The notes under the pieces were generated by a model that was not told the DNA's origin, did no database searches, and worked only from the letters and a program-made list of their open reading frames with translations. A program made the translations under genes and the position numbers. A DNA stretch of 64,000 nt from contig JBFLXH010000002.1 of assembly GCA_040757295.1 (NCBI GenBank), positions 71,024-135,023 of the forward strand, given 5' to 3'. This DNA comes from JAGXSE01 sp040757295. Lineage in GTDB: Bacteria; Bacillota; PH28-bin88. Below are positions 49,913-58,466 of this stretch, piece by piece (the stretch's first letter is position 1; each line of letters opens with the position of its first letter).

Positions 49913-50152
49913 ATGCAGGTGGAAGTTCGCTTGTATGCTGGCATGAGAGCATATGCCCCTCACCTGTCGATCGGCCAGTCGCAAATAATTGAGGTGCCCG
50001 AAGGCGCTTCCGGCAAGGATTTAGTTCAGGTGTTGGGCATTCCCGATGATGTTCCTAAAATATTAGTAATTAACGGGCGTAAAGAGGATTTGCTCCACCC
50101 GCTGAAAGAGGGAGATCGCATCGGTATTTTTCCTCCCGTAGGTGGCGGTTAA
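49913..50152 (+). CDS. MoaD/ThiS-family sulfur carrier protein
   Basis: A beta-grasp protein of 79 aa ending in PPVGGG, with the C-terminal Gly-Gly that is thiocarboxylated in MoaD, the sulfur donor for molybdopterin. ATG 49913 follows AGGAGGG. It lies 33 bases after the aldehyde oxidoreductase gene and probably serves synthesis of its tungsto/molybdopterin. Confidence 0.88.
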   Translation: MQVEVRLYAGMRAYAPHLSIGQSQIIEVPEGASGKDLVQVLGIPDDVPKILVINGRKEDLLHPLKEGDRIGIFPPVGGG

Positions 50153-50172
50153 GAGAACGTTAATCACTGAGG

Positions 50173-50207
50173 GTCTACAAGCCGGGAAAAACCCGGCTTG
50201 TAGATTT
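50173..50207 (+). terminator. Intrinsic terminator after the MoaD-like gene
   Basis: TCTACAAGCCGGG-AAAAA-CCCGGCTTGTAGA is a perfect 13-bp stem followed by TTTT. Confidence 0.9.
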
Positions 50208-50328
50208 TGGCAAGCTGACAGAAAAATCCTACTAATACAATATTTCTATTCAAGGTTGACAAACTAGCTTGTGAAAAATATCATTAAATTGGGGTTTTAT
50301 CAGGGTTTGGGTAAGAAGGAGGGCTGGA

Positions 50329-51261
50329 ATGAACATACAGCAATTGGAAGTATTTATCCTTATCGTTGAAAAGCAAAGCTTTTCAGAGGTGGGGCGACTC
50401 CTGCGCATGACCCAGCCAGCCATTTCTTTTCAAATGCAGTCCTTGGAGAAACAATTAGGGGTTACTCTTTTTACCCGTTCCCGCCGGGGTATTAACTTAA
50501 CAGCCCAAGGAAAAACCTATTATAGGTTTGCCAAGGAAATTGTAAGTCTACACAAGCAAGCTATGGATATCCTGAACCAGTCTCACGGCCGTGTCTTGGA
50601 AAAAATCCTGGTTGGAATAGAAACCGATACATGCAACTATATTTTGCCTCGCCTGCTGGGATGCTTTAAGCAGCGCTATCCCTATTTAGGGGTGATCTGT
50701 CAGGCAGGCAACACAAAAGAGGTTAATACCTGGTTGCGAAAAGATTTAGTAGACATTTGCGTTGTTGGCAACCCAAATTTTGCCGAAGAAGGGTTTTCCA
50801 TCTACCCCTTTTTAGAAGATGAGTTGCTCCTTGTCGTTTCTCCTTCCCACCCTGTAGCTGGAAAACCGTATATTCAGCCACAGGAACTGGAAAGTCTTCA
50901 ACTGGTTGTTCGGGAAAAGGGGTCTGCCTCTCGAGAAATGCTGGAGGAGGCCTGTCTAAACCAGGGCATTAGGATGGAAAAGCTTAATCTGTCCATGGTG
51001 GTACCGGATAATGAAGCAATTAAAGCCATACTGCAGTCGGGATTTGGCGCAGCAATAATGTCTCGCTGGACCGTTATTAAAGAATTAAATTTGGGCCTTT
51101 TAAAAGAAGTCCCCTTTGCTGAACCAATATTGCAGTACCAGATTTCAATTGTATTAAGAAAAGAAAAAGAAGAAGAACCGGAAATTGAACGTCTGGTACG
51201 GTTCTTACTTGCCAGCAGGGTTGGTGATAATAATATTCTTTGCTTTGAAGGAAAACTGTAG
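50329..51261 (+). CDS. LysR-family transcriptional regulator
   Basis: A protein of 310 aa. The N-terminal winged HTH is MNIQQLEVFILIVEKQSFSE to about residue 60, with TQPAISFQMQSLEKQLG. The substrate-binding domain (about 90-300) has a periplasmic-binding-protein-like fold. ATG 50329 has GGAGGG upstream. It lies downstream of the oxidoreductase operon on the same strand. The effector and targets are not evident; control of the oxidoreductase genes is only a positional guess. Confidence 0.88.
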   Translation: MNIQQLEVFILIVEKQSFSEVGRLLRMTQPAISFQMQSLEKQLGVTLFTRSRRGINLTAQGKTYYRFAKEIVSLHKQAMDILNQSHGRVLEKILVGIETDTCNYILPRLLGCFKQRYPYLGVICQAGNTKEVNTWLRKDLVDICVVGNPNFAEEGFSIYPFLEDELLLVVSPSHPVAGKPYIQPQELESLQLVVREKGSASREMLEEACLNQGIRMEKLNLSMVVPDNEAIKAILQSGFGAAIMSRWTVIKELNLGLLKEVPFAEPILQYQISIVLRKEKEEEPEIERLVRFLLASRVGDNNILCFEGKL

Positions 51262-51275
51262 CCCGGTGGTTATGA

Positions 51276-51893
51276 TTAACCGTTGATTAAGTCTTCGACC
51301 AGGTTTTTAGCCTCTGGTGGCCCGATAATTACCAGCACATCCCCAGCGCTGATCTCCGTATGCGGAGGCGGTGAAAAGATGGTTTCTCCGCTTTTTTCTA
51401 CAGCGAGCACGGTAGCGCCGGTCTTTCCTCTAAACTCGGAGTTTTCCAGCGTCTTGCCCGCAAGTCTTGAGCCTGCGGGAATTTTGTATTCCTGGATTTT
51501 TTGCATCCTGGTAAAAAACTTGAAGGTATAATTCAGCAATTCTTCCATCATATGGCCGATTTCTGCATCCAGTCTATTTCTTTCTTCAATTAAATTGGAG
51601 AGACGCTGTTGTATTTCCTGCAAGGCCTGATGCTGGCTAACCTGAGTTAAGTAGGCTTCAGCAGCCTCCTTAGAAGTAACCAAAACCCCTGTTCCGGCAA
51701 TTACTTCTACAATGCCTTTGTCCTGAAGCAAAGATAATGCCCTCCGGATGGTTTCTGGTGAGACATTATACCTTCCGGCCAAAGAAGAACGCCCAAGTAA
51801 TTTTTGGTTCTCTTTATACTCGCCTCGAGCAATTCTTGTAGCTAAATCAGTGGCAATGGACATATACCGGGCAGTGCCTATAGATCCTTCCAT
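51276..51893 (-). CDS. GntR-type regulator with RCK_C (TrkA-C) domain, BusR-like
   Basis: A protein of 205 aa in three parts: an N-terminal GntR winged helix (YNVSPETIRRALSLLQDKGI), a coiled-coil middle (about 100-145, QQRLSNLIEERNRLDAEI) and a C-terminal RCK_C domain (about 150-205, AGKTLENSEFRGKTGATVLA, HTEISAGDVLVIIGP). BusR in lactic bacteria has this order and represses osmolyte uptake when bound to c-di-AMP, so nucleotide-controlled regulation is likely here. ATG 51893 is chosen as it follows AAAGG by nine bases and matches the family start; an ATG at 51902 and a longer frame exist. Confidence 0.8.
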   Translation of the reverse strand: MEGSIGTARYMSIATDLATRIARGEYKENQKLLGRSSLAGRYNVSPETIRRALSLLQDKGIVEVIAGTGVLVTSKEAAEAYLTQVSQHQALQEIQQRLSNLIEERNRLDAEIGHMMEELLNYTFKFFTRMQKIQEYKIPAGSRLAGKTLENSEFRGKTGATVLAVEKSGETIFSPPPHTEISAGDVLVIIGPPEAKNLVEDLING

Positions 51894-52048
51894 CAGCTTC
51901 ATCCTTTCCAATCTTCTGTAAATATTATAGACCAAATTTCTGTTTTGCATAGTAAAACCGCGGACAGCAACAAAACTTTCCTGTTATAGTTCTCCCTATC
52001 CACCCAAATAATAAACTAAGAAACCAAAACTGGTGTGGAGGGATAAAT

Positions 52049-52432
52049 ATGATTAACGAACATAATAAAAACTCCAGGTTCCGGGAGGGTGATCAGAAAC
52101 TGCTGGCTATGCGGGAAACCAACAGGCCTGACGGAGTAGTGGTCGACCCAGTCCCAATTACTCAGGGTGAGGAAGTTTCAGTGCTGTATTATGGGCTGCT
52201 GTCCCAGGCGGGCGCAGACCAGATTTACCTGCACACAGGGTATGGCGACGCCCATAACTGGGAGGACATCCAAACAACCCGGATGGAAAAGACTGCCCGG
52301 GGCTGGGCAAAAACCTTTACTGTCCACCATGATACCCGTCTCAATATCTGCTTTAAAGACAGCGCCAACAACTGGGATAATAATAATGGTTTAAACTGGA
52401 GTTTCGAAATCCACGGTGGTACAATGCATTAG
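52049..52432 (+). CDS. Small CBM25-like starch/glycogen-binding protein
   Basis: A soluble protein of 127 aa without a signal peptide. The middle and C-terminal part, from VSVLYYGLLSQAGADQIYLH through GYGDAHNWED to FKDSANNWDNNNGLNWSFEI, has the WxNN-type pattern of carbohydrate-binding family 25. As an intracellular stand-alone module next to glgA it may bind glycogen. ATG 52049 has GGAGGG upstream. It converges with glgA across a shared terminator. Confidence 0.75.
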   Translation: MINEHNKNSRFREGDQKLLAMRETNRPDGVVVDPVPITQGEEVSVLYYGLLSQAGADQIYLHTGYGDAHNWEDIQTTRMEKTARGWAKTFTVHHDTRLNICFKDSANNWDNNNGLNWSFEIHGGTMH

Positions 52433-52442
52433 TTTTCTCCAA

Positions 52443-52476
52443 AAGGGGCTATCTCAAAAGTGAGGTAGCCCCTTCC
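52443..52476 (+). terminator. Bidirectional terminator between the CBM25 gene and glgA
   Basis: AAGGGGCTA.TCTCA-AAAG-TGAGG.TAGCCCCTT forms a long stem between two convergent genes; the flanks are A-rich on one side and T/C-rich on the other. Confidence 0.8.
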
Positions 52477-52478
52477 TT

Positions 52479-53954
52479 CTATCCTGCTTGCATTCTGTAG
52501 TGATCTTGCCGTTTAACAACAGCTCTTTCATATGCTTTGAGGTATTCCCTGGCAGACTTGTTCCATGAGAAATCAGCTTGCATTCCCCGAATCATCATTC
52601 TTTCCCATTCCGAGGAATTGTTGCGGTATAGGGACAATGCCCTTTGCACAGTAGAAAACAAGGCGTCTGCATTTATTTCTTTAAAAGAAAAACCCGTTCC
52701 TTGTTCGCTGTTCTGGTTATAGTCTAAAATTGTATCTTCCAAGCCTCCCGTTGCTCTCACGATAGGAATGGTCCCATACCTTAGACTGATCATTTGTCCT
52801 AAGCCGCAGGGTTCATATCGGGATGGCATCAGGAACATATCGCTTCCAGCATAAATAAGCTGAGCTAATTCCGTATCAAAACCAATTGTAACTCCAACCT
52901 TAGATCTATAGGCTTTTCCCAGTTGAATAAACATCTGTTGAAACTGGTCCTCGCCTTTCCCCAAAACAATGAATTGGATGTCTTCCCTTAAGAACTGGTG
53001 GGCCATCCCGTCAATTAAGTCTAGCCCTTTTTGGGCCGCCAGTCTGGTTACCAGGCCGATTACCGGTACTTCGCGCCCTGGGAGCCCCATTTTTTCTTGC
53101 AGTGCCTTTTTATTTGCCTTTTTGGGAGATATGTCGGCTGCGCTATAATTTGCGGCGATATGTGGATCGGTGGCTGGGTCAAAAACCTGGTAGTCGATAC
53201 CATTTAAGATACCGTATAAGTCTCCTGCCCGCTGTCTCAATAAACCGTCTAAGCCTTCCCCATACTCCGGATCTTGAATCTCCATGGAATACTTTTTGCT
53301 GACAGTATTAATCACGTCTGCGTAAACGAGTCCAGCCTTCATAAAGTTCACCTGGCCGTAAAATTCTATTCTAGCTGGAGTAAAAAATTCATTTCCCAGA
53401 CCCATGCTTACCATCACTTCCCGACCAAACCTTCCTTGGTAGGCCAGGTTATGGACTGTAAAAAGAGTCGCGATATCTTTATAAAACGGTTCATCCTCGT
53501 GTCTTACTTTTAGGTGCAAAGGTAACGGTCCTGTTGGCCAGTCATTGCAGTGAATCACCTCGGGCTTAAACCCGATCAGGGGAAGCATGGCCAATACGGC
53601 TTTGCAAAAAAAGTCATATCTTTGTGCATCATCATGATAACCATAAAGACTTTCCCGGTGAAAAAACTTATAGTTATCAACCATATAAACCGGAACCGGT
53701 TTGCTGGAACCGGGTTGAGCGTCAATGCGAGCTTGCCGGATAATTGCAGTTTCCCAATACCCATCCATACCTACCGGCAGGTCGGTTAAATACTGAGATT
53801 TGGCTACTTGTTTGTGGCACGGCATGGCTACCCGGACATCCAAATCTAGTTCAGATAAAGCTTTTGGTAATGATCCCAGTACATCGGCGAGACCTCCTGT
53901 CTTAGCGAAGGGTGTAACTTCTGAGCCGACAATTAATACTTTGATTTGTGCCAC
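52479..53954 (-). CDS. glgA: Glycogen synthase (GT5)
   Basis: A protein of 491 aa that elongates alpha-1,4-glucan from ADP-glucose. The ADP-glucose site KTGGLADVLGSLP is at about residues 18-30; other marks are HCNDWPTGPLP, TVHNLAYQGRF, LVTRLAAQKGLDLI and the C-terminal PSRYEPCGLGQMISLRYGT. ATG 53954 is behind AGGAGG. It is transcribed away from the GT4 and nucleotidyltransferase genes, with a 420-base gap containing omegaRNA-like copy C. Confidence 0.94.
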   Translation of the reverse strand: MAQIKVLIVGSEVTPFAKTGGLADVLGSLPKALSELDLDVRVAMPCHKQVAKSQYLTDLPVGMDGYWETAIIRQARIDAQPGSSKPVPVYMVDNYKFFHRESLYGYHDDAQRYDFFCKAVLAMLPLIGFKPEVIHCNDWPTGPLPLHLKVRHEDEPFYKDIATLFTVHNLAYQGRFGREVMVSMGLGNEFFTPARIEFYGQVNFMKAGLVYADVINTVSKKYSMEIQDPEYGEGLDGLLRQRAGDLYGILNGIDYQVFDPATDPHIAANYSAADISPKKANKKALQEKMGLPGREVPVIGLVTRLAAQKGLDLIDGMAHQFLREDIQFIVLGKGEDQFQQMFIQLGKAYRSKVGVTIGFDTELAQLIYAGSDMFLMPSRYEPCGLGQMISLRYGTIPIVRATGGLEDTILDYNQNSEQGTGFSFKEINADALFSTVQRALSLYRNNSSEWERMMIRGMQADFSWNKSAREYLKAYERAVVKRQDHYRMQAG

Positions 53955-54107
53955 TGGTTAATCCTCCTATTGTTTGCTTCTTTCTAGCCTAAACATTTTG
54001 CTTCTTTATTATGCCGGTGATTTTTTTATCGGAAAAAATCGGCATAAAATCCCGGTACTATTGATAAAATAAGGCTGTCATCCTCCTGGATGACTTTTGG
54101 TTACACC

Positions 54108-54350
54108 TTTATCACAGATGGCTACCCGCTCTAATATCCCCGCTTCTTTGAAGCGGCGGGATATGCTCGGCAAGAAATAAAATTTGATTACAGTCAAGGA
54201 AGCCGAGCATGAAATTCGCTTTCAGGCCACGGTAAATTAATGAATAATTTGTGGCCTGGCTCATTTTAAGAGCGGCTACGCCACTGCATTAACTGGCTCT
54301 AACCTTCAGCGGGGGTAACAATCCCCCGCTGAAGTCAAGACCCAGTTGAA
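54108..54350 (-). ncRNA. HEARO/IscB-type omegaRNA-like element, copy C (expanded arm)
   Basis: Minus-strand copy of 243 bases with the same 5' block (TTCAACTGGGTCTTGACTTC, then a perfect CTTCAGCGGGGG/CCCCCGCTGAAG hairpin), the core CAGTGGCGTAGCCGCTCT and the 3' block ending CATCTGTGATAAA. Between core and 3' block it has about 105 extra bases forming two more hairpins, AGGCCAC/GTGGCCT and ATGCTCGGC/GCCGAGCAT. Its 5' flank, where a guide would lie, is antisense to the ribosome-binding region of the GT4 gene at 54377. Downstream of its 3' end a perfect GTCATCC/GGATGAC hairpin (about 54078-54095) may act as terminator. No IscB gene is present. Confidence 0.72.
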
Positions 54351-54376
54351 GAAGTTTTTTGTTGGGGGGGAATTAA

Positions 54377-55729
54377 GTGCGGGTTTTAATGTTGTCTTGG
54401 GAATATCCTCCTCATAGTGTGGGAGGATTGGCTCGACATGTAGAAGGATTATCGATTGCCATGGCGAAAGAAGGCTTCCAGGTTCATGTGCTGACATGCG
54501 CTGGCCCGGAGACGCCTCTCTATGAGATCCATTCTGGCGTTACGGTTCACAGGGTGCATGCCTATCCAGTCAACTCTGTGGATTTTACCGGATGGATCCT
54601 GCAGTTAAACCTGGCTATGTTGGAACATGCCATAACCATAATCCAAGAACAAGGCCCTTTCGACGTCATTCATGCTCACGATTGGCTGGTGGCTTTTACC
54701 GGGCGGGCCTTAAAACACGCGTATCAGCTGCCGTTAATCGCTACCGTTCATGCAACGGAAGCAGGGCGTAACCAGGGCCTCCATAATGACATGCAGAGAT
54801 ATATCAGCAGTGTGGAATGGTGGTTGACATACGAAGCCTGGCGGGTTATTGTTTGTAGTGAATCCATGCGGCATGAGGTCCAGGGTCTCTTTCAGCTTCC
54901 AACTGATAAGGTTGAGGTGATTCCTAATGGGGTCAATGCAGAGAAATTCAGAACGGCCCGTCCTCAGCCCCATTTCCGGGACGGATTTGCCAAACCATGG
55001 GAGAAAGTGGTCTTCTTTGTAGGGAGGCTGGTTAGAGAAAAGGGGGTACACGTCCTGATCGAGGCAGCCCCTAAAGTTCTATCGGCGTGCCCTGAAGCCA
55101 AGTTTGTGGTGGCAGGGGTGGGCCCGATGGAGAGCCAGTTAAAACACCAGGCTTGGAGTTCAGGTGTGGGGCATAAGTTCTGCTTTACCGGATATATAGA
55201 TGACACTACCAGGAATAACCTGTATTATATCTCTTCCGTAGCAGCCTTTCCCAGCTTATATGAGCCCTTTGGGATTGTGGCTTTAGAAGCAATGGCGGCT
55301 GGAGTGCCTGTAATTGTATCTGATACTGGGGGTTTGGGGGAAATTATCCACCATGGACGTAATGGACTGAAGGCTTATACGGGTGATTCCAACTCTTTAG
55401 CAAGCAATATCCTAACAATTTTAAAAGACCCGGCTTATGGGGAAAAGTTACGTGAACATGCCTCACGTCAGATAGAAGAAGTGTATGACTGGCAGCAGAT
55501 AGCCAGAAAAACCATTCAGCTATATACAAGGGTATTCAGGGAATACCGGCACAGTTCCTGGACCCTAAAGAATACCCCTATTCAGAAAGCCCGGCGTTAC
55601 GCTCTTTCATTAGTAGGGCGCCGGCAGCCGGAAAGCGCCCAAAACGCTGTTCATCATAACCGTTATAGTTTAGTTGAACAGAGGGTTAAGTCGGTTCACT
55701 ATCACCGCGAAGGGAGGAAGGGCCTGTGA
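54377..55729 (+). CDS. GT4-family glycosyltransferase
   Basis: GT-B fold retaining glycosyltransferase of 450 aa. The N-terminal acceptor domain begins RVLMLSWEYPPHSVGGLARH; the C-terminal nucleotide-sugar domain has FFVGRLVREKGVHVLIEA and the E-x7-E motif in PSLYEPFGIVALEAMAAG. Relatives near glycogen genes act as (1-4)-alpha-glucan or maltose-1-phosphate synthases. GTG 54377 has a run of seven G upstream. It overlaps the next gene by 4 bases (GTGA), so the two form an operon. Confidence 0.85.
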   Translation: MRVLMLSWEYPPHSVGGLARHVEGLSIAMAKEGFQVHVLTCAGPETPLYEIHSGVTVHRVHAYPVNSVDFTGWILQLNLAMLEHAITIIQEQGPFDVIHAHDWLVAFTGRALKHAYQLPLIATVHATEAGRNQGLHNDMQRYISSVEWWLTYEAWRVIVCSESMRHEVQGLFQLPTDKVEVIPNGVNAEKFRTARPQPHFRDGFAKPWEKVVFFVGRLVREKGVHVLIEAAPKVLSACPEAKFVVAGVGPMESQLKHQAWSSGVGHKFCFTGYIDDTTRNNLYYISSVAAFPSLYEPFGIVALEAMAAGVPVIVSDTGGLGEIIHHGRNGLKAYTGDSNSLASNILTILKDPAYGEKLREHASRQIEEVYDWQQIARKTIQLYTRVFREYRHSSWTLKNTPIQKARRYALSLVGRRQPESAQNAVHHNRYSLVEQRVKSVHYHREGRKGL

Positions 55730-58209
55730 AAGCAATAATAATGGCAGGTGGCGAGGGCTCCCGTTTAAGACCGTTAACCTGTGATAGACCGAAACCAATG
55801 GTTCCGGTAGCAAACCAGCCAATCATGGCCTATGCCATCGAACTGCTAAAAAAATACGGGATCATCGATATTGGGGTTACCCTCCAGTATTTACCCCAAG
55901 CTATTCAAGATTATTTCGGTGATGGCGATAACTATGGAGTAAACCTTTCCTATTATATCGAAGAAACACCTTTGGGTACTGCCGGCAGTGTAAAAAATGC
56001 CGAACCCTTTCTTGATGACACCTTTATTGTTGTCAGTGGAGACGCCTTAACGGACTTTGACCTATCTCAGGCAATTGCTTTTCACAAAGAACAGGGTTCC
56101 ATAGCCACTTTGGTCCTGACAACGGTAGAAAACCCGTTGGAATATGGAGTGGTCATTACAGATAAAGAAGGGAGAATCCGGCGGTTTTTGGAAAAACCGA
56201 GCTGGGGTGAAGTGTTTAGCGACAGGGTTAATACGGGTATCTACATACTGGAACCGGAAGTTCTTTCTTGGATACCTCCGGGCCGCATGTTCGATTTCAG
56301 CAAAGATTTATTTCCCGCCTTGCTGGCTAAGGGTATGCCAATGTTCGGCTGTGTCCTGGATGGGTACTGGTGCGATATCGGCAACCTGCAGCAATACAGG
56401 CAGTCCCACTATGATCTATTAGAGGGCAAGGTAAAGGCCAGCCTGCCGGATATGGATGCCCAGGGTATCCGCTGGGGTCAGGGTGTAGAAGTGCACCCCA
56501 GCGCAACTTTGGAAGGGCCGCTGCTTCTAGGAGACTACTGTGTAATTGGACCGAATGCGGTGGTTAGCCCTTATTCGGTAATTGGGGATCGAACAGTTGT
56601 GGAGGAAGGCGCCAGCATTAAAAGAGCCATCTTGTGGGAGAATGTTGCCGTTGGAAGGCATGCAGCTTTGCGGGGTAGTGTAGTGGGTCGCCAGGTAAGG
56701 ATTGGCGTCAAAGCCGCAATCTATGAGGGTGCGGTAATAGGCGATGAAACAAGAGTTGGGGACAGGGCGGTTGTAAAACCCGATGTCAAGGTCTGGCCTT
56801 ATAAGATAATCGAAAGTGGCACAACCCTGACCACCAGCCTCGTGTGGGGCGGTAGAACAGCTAAATCCCTGTTTGGGAAATGGGGTGTCCCCGGTATAGC
56901 TAATATGGATATTTCACCGGAGTTTGCTGTTCGCCTGGGATCAGCTTATGGCAGCTCCTTGCCGAAAGACAGTATGGTTGCTGTCAGCTGTGACGGGTCA
57001 ACGATTACCGGGATGCTAAAACAGGCCTTTGCCACCGGCATCCGCTCCACGGGAGTTTCTACTGTTGATTTGGGCGACTTGGCAACACCTATGCACCGTT
57101 TTGCGCTATCTGCAATAAAAGTCAAAGGCGGCGTCCATGTAAAACGAGATGCCAGGGACCATGAAAAAATTTGGCTGCATTTTATGGACGACAAAGGGAT
57201 CGATATCACTCCCAATACTGCCCGCAAAGTGGAAAACATGTTCTGGCGGGAGGATTTCCGCCGGGTTAAAGGGTCTGAGGTAGGCAAAGAGCAGGTGTTT
57301 CCCCATATATCCGATTCTTACATTCGCTGGTTAATAAATGAAGTTGATTTGGAAGCAATAAAAAAGAAACATTTTCGGGTAGTTGTGGACTGCCATGCCG
57401 CCCATGTGGCAGATCTGTTGGACCCCTTATGGGAAGTGCTGGGCTGTGAAATAGAACCCTTTTTTGTGCCTATTACGAACCAGGAGCAGGATTTTCAGGA
57501 ACTACCCAAAATGCTGCCCCACTTGGCAAGAGAGGTTCTGCAGCATGGAGCAGATTTGGGTGTGATGATGGACAGTAATGCTGAAAACCTGGTTTTGGTT
57601 GACGACAAAGGGCAAGTAATCCAGGACCCTCATTTAACCATATTAATGTCGCTGATTGTGTTCCATTCTAAACCCGGTTCTGTAGTAGTTGTTCCTGTTA
57701 CTGCTTCAAAGGCGGTGGAACAATTAGCCGAGCGCTATAACGGCCAAGTGATCCGGACTAAGACAGCCCCTTATGCGCTGATGGAAGCCGTAATGCGGGA
57801 AGAAATCAAGGAAAAACAAGGAAAATACTGTCAGATGGGCCTGCAGTTTGACGCAGTCCAAGGTATGGTTAAATTGATGGATTACCTGGCATTAAACAAG
57901 GTATCCCTGTCAGAGCTAGTTGCGTCCCTGCCGGAAAGCTATGTTCACAGCCAAGCTACCGATTGTCCTTGGGAAGCCAAAGGAAAGGTTATGCGGACAT
58001 TGATTGAGGAGGAAACTGGGAGCGGGGTTGAGCTCTTAGATGGAATCAAGATTAACCATGAACAAGGATGGGCCCTGGTATTGCCTCATACGGACGAGCC
58101 CTCTTACCAGGTCTTCAGTGAAGGCTTTAACCAGGAATATGCCGAGGAATTAACCAATCTTTACATTAATAAGATTCGTGCCATCTTGACCAAAGACCGC
58201 CAGAATTAA
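55726..58209 (+). CDS. Nucleotidyltransferase / left-handed helix / phosphomannomutase-like fusion
   Basis: A protein of 827 aa. Residues about 1-235 are a sugar-1-phosphate nucleotidyltransferase (AIIMAGGEGSRLRPLTCDRP, GDALTDFDL). About 250-350 are hexapeptide repeats forming a left-handed beta-helix. About 370-827 resemble an alpha-D-phosphohexomutase. In that part the serine loop (usually TxSHNP) reads HVKRDARDHEK, and the metal loop DGDGDR reads DSNAENLVL, so mutase catalysis is unlikely. The N-terminal part probably makes a GDP- or ADP-sugar for the overlapping glycosyltransferase or for glgA; the C-terminal part may sense or bind a sugar phosphate. Confidence 0.85.
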   Translation: MKAIIMAGGEGSRLRPLTCDRPKPMVPVANQPIMAYAIELLKKYGIIDIGVTLQYLPQAIQDYFGDGDNYGVNLSYYIEETPLGTAGSVKNAEPFLDDTFIVVSGDALTDFDLSQAIAFHKEQGSIATLVLTTVENPLEYGVVITDKEGRIRRFLEKPSWGEVFSDRVNTGIYILEPEVLSWIPPGRMFDFSKDLFPALLAKGMPMFGCVLDGYWCDIGNLQQYRQSHYDLLEGKVKASLPDMDAQGIRWGQGVEVHPSATLEGPLLLGDYCVIGPNAVVSPYSVIGDRTVVEEGASIKRAILWENVAVGRHAALRGSVVGRQVRIGVKAAIYEGAVIGDETRVGDRAVVKPDVKVWPYKIIESGTTLTTSLVWGGRTAKSLFGKWGVPGIANMDISPEFAVRLGSAYGSSLPKDSMVAVSCDGSTITGMLKQAFATGIRSTGVSTVDLGDLATPMHRFALSAIKVKGGVHVKRDARDHEKIWLHFMDDKGIDITPNTARKVENMFWREDFRRVKGSEVGKEQVFPHISDSYIRWLINEVDLEAIKKKHFRVVVDCHAAHVADLLDPLWEVLGCEIEPFFVPITNQEQDFQELPKMLPHLAREVLQHGADLGVMMDSNAENLVLVDDKGQVIQDPHLTILMSLIVFHSKPGSVVVVPVTASKAVEQLAERYNGQVIRTKTAPYALMEAVMREEIKEKQGKYCQMGLQFDAVQGMVKLMDYLALNKVSLSELVASLPESYVHSQATDCPWEAKGKVMRTLIEEETGSGVELLDGIKINHEQGWALVLPHTDEPSYQVFSEGFNQEYAEELTNLYINKIRAILTKDRQN

Positions 58210-58311
58210 TTAATGAAGAAAGGGGAGCCCTAGATTGGGCTCTCCATCCCGCAGGGCCTGGTCCCATATTTCCAGCGCTTGAGCCTCTGAAGGTCTAAAT
58301 TAATAAAAAAC

Positions 58312-58337
58312 AAAGATGGCGCCTTGCCTATCTTTTT
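58312..58337 (+). terminator. Intrinsic terminator after the fusion gene
   Basis: AAAGAT-GGC...GCC-ATCTTT forms a stem with a small bulge, followed by TTTTTT. A second hairpin, GGGGAGCCC/GGGCTCTCC at about 58223-58246, has no T-run. Confidence 0.6.
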
Positions 58338-58466
58338 TGATCACATATAGGAAACTCGTTTAAAAAATGTGGATAAGTTTTAATTTCCGTAATGTGTCTC
58401 AACCAAATCAACCACATTAAGTCTTCTAAAGGAAGGTTTTGTTCATTTGAGCGCTTGCTTTCTAAA

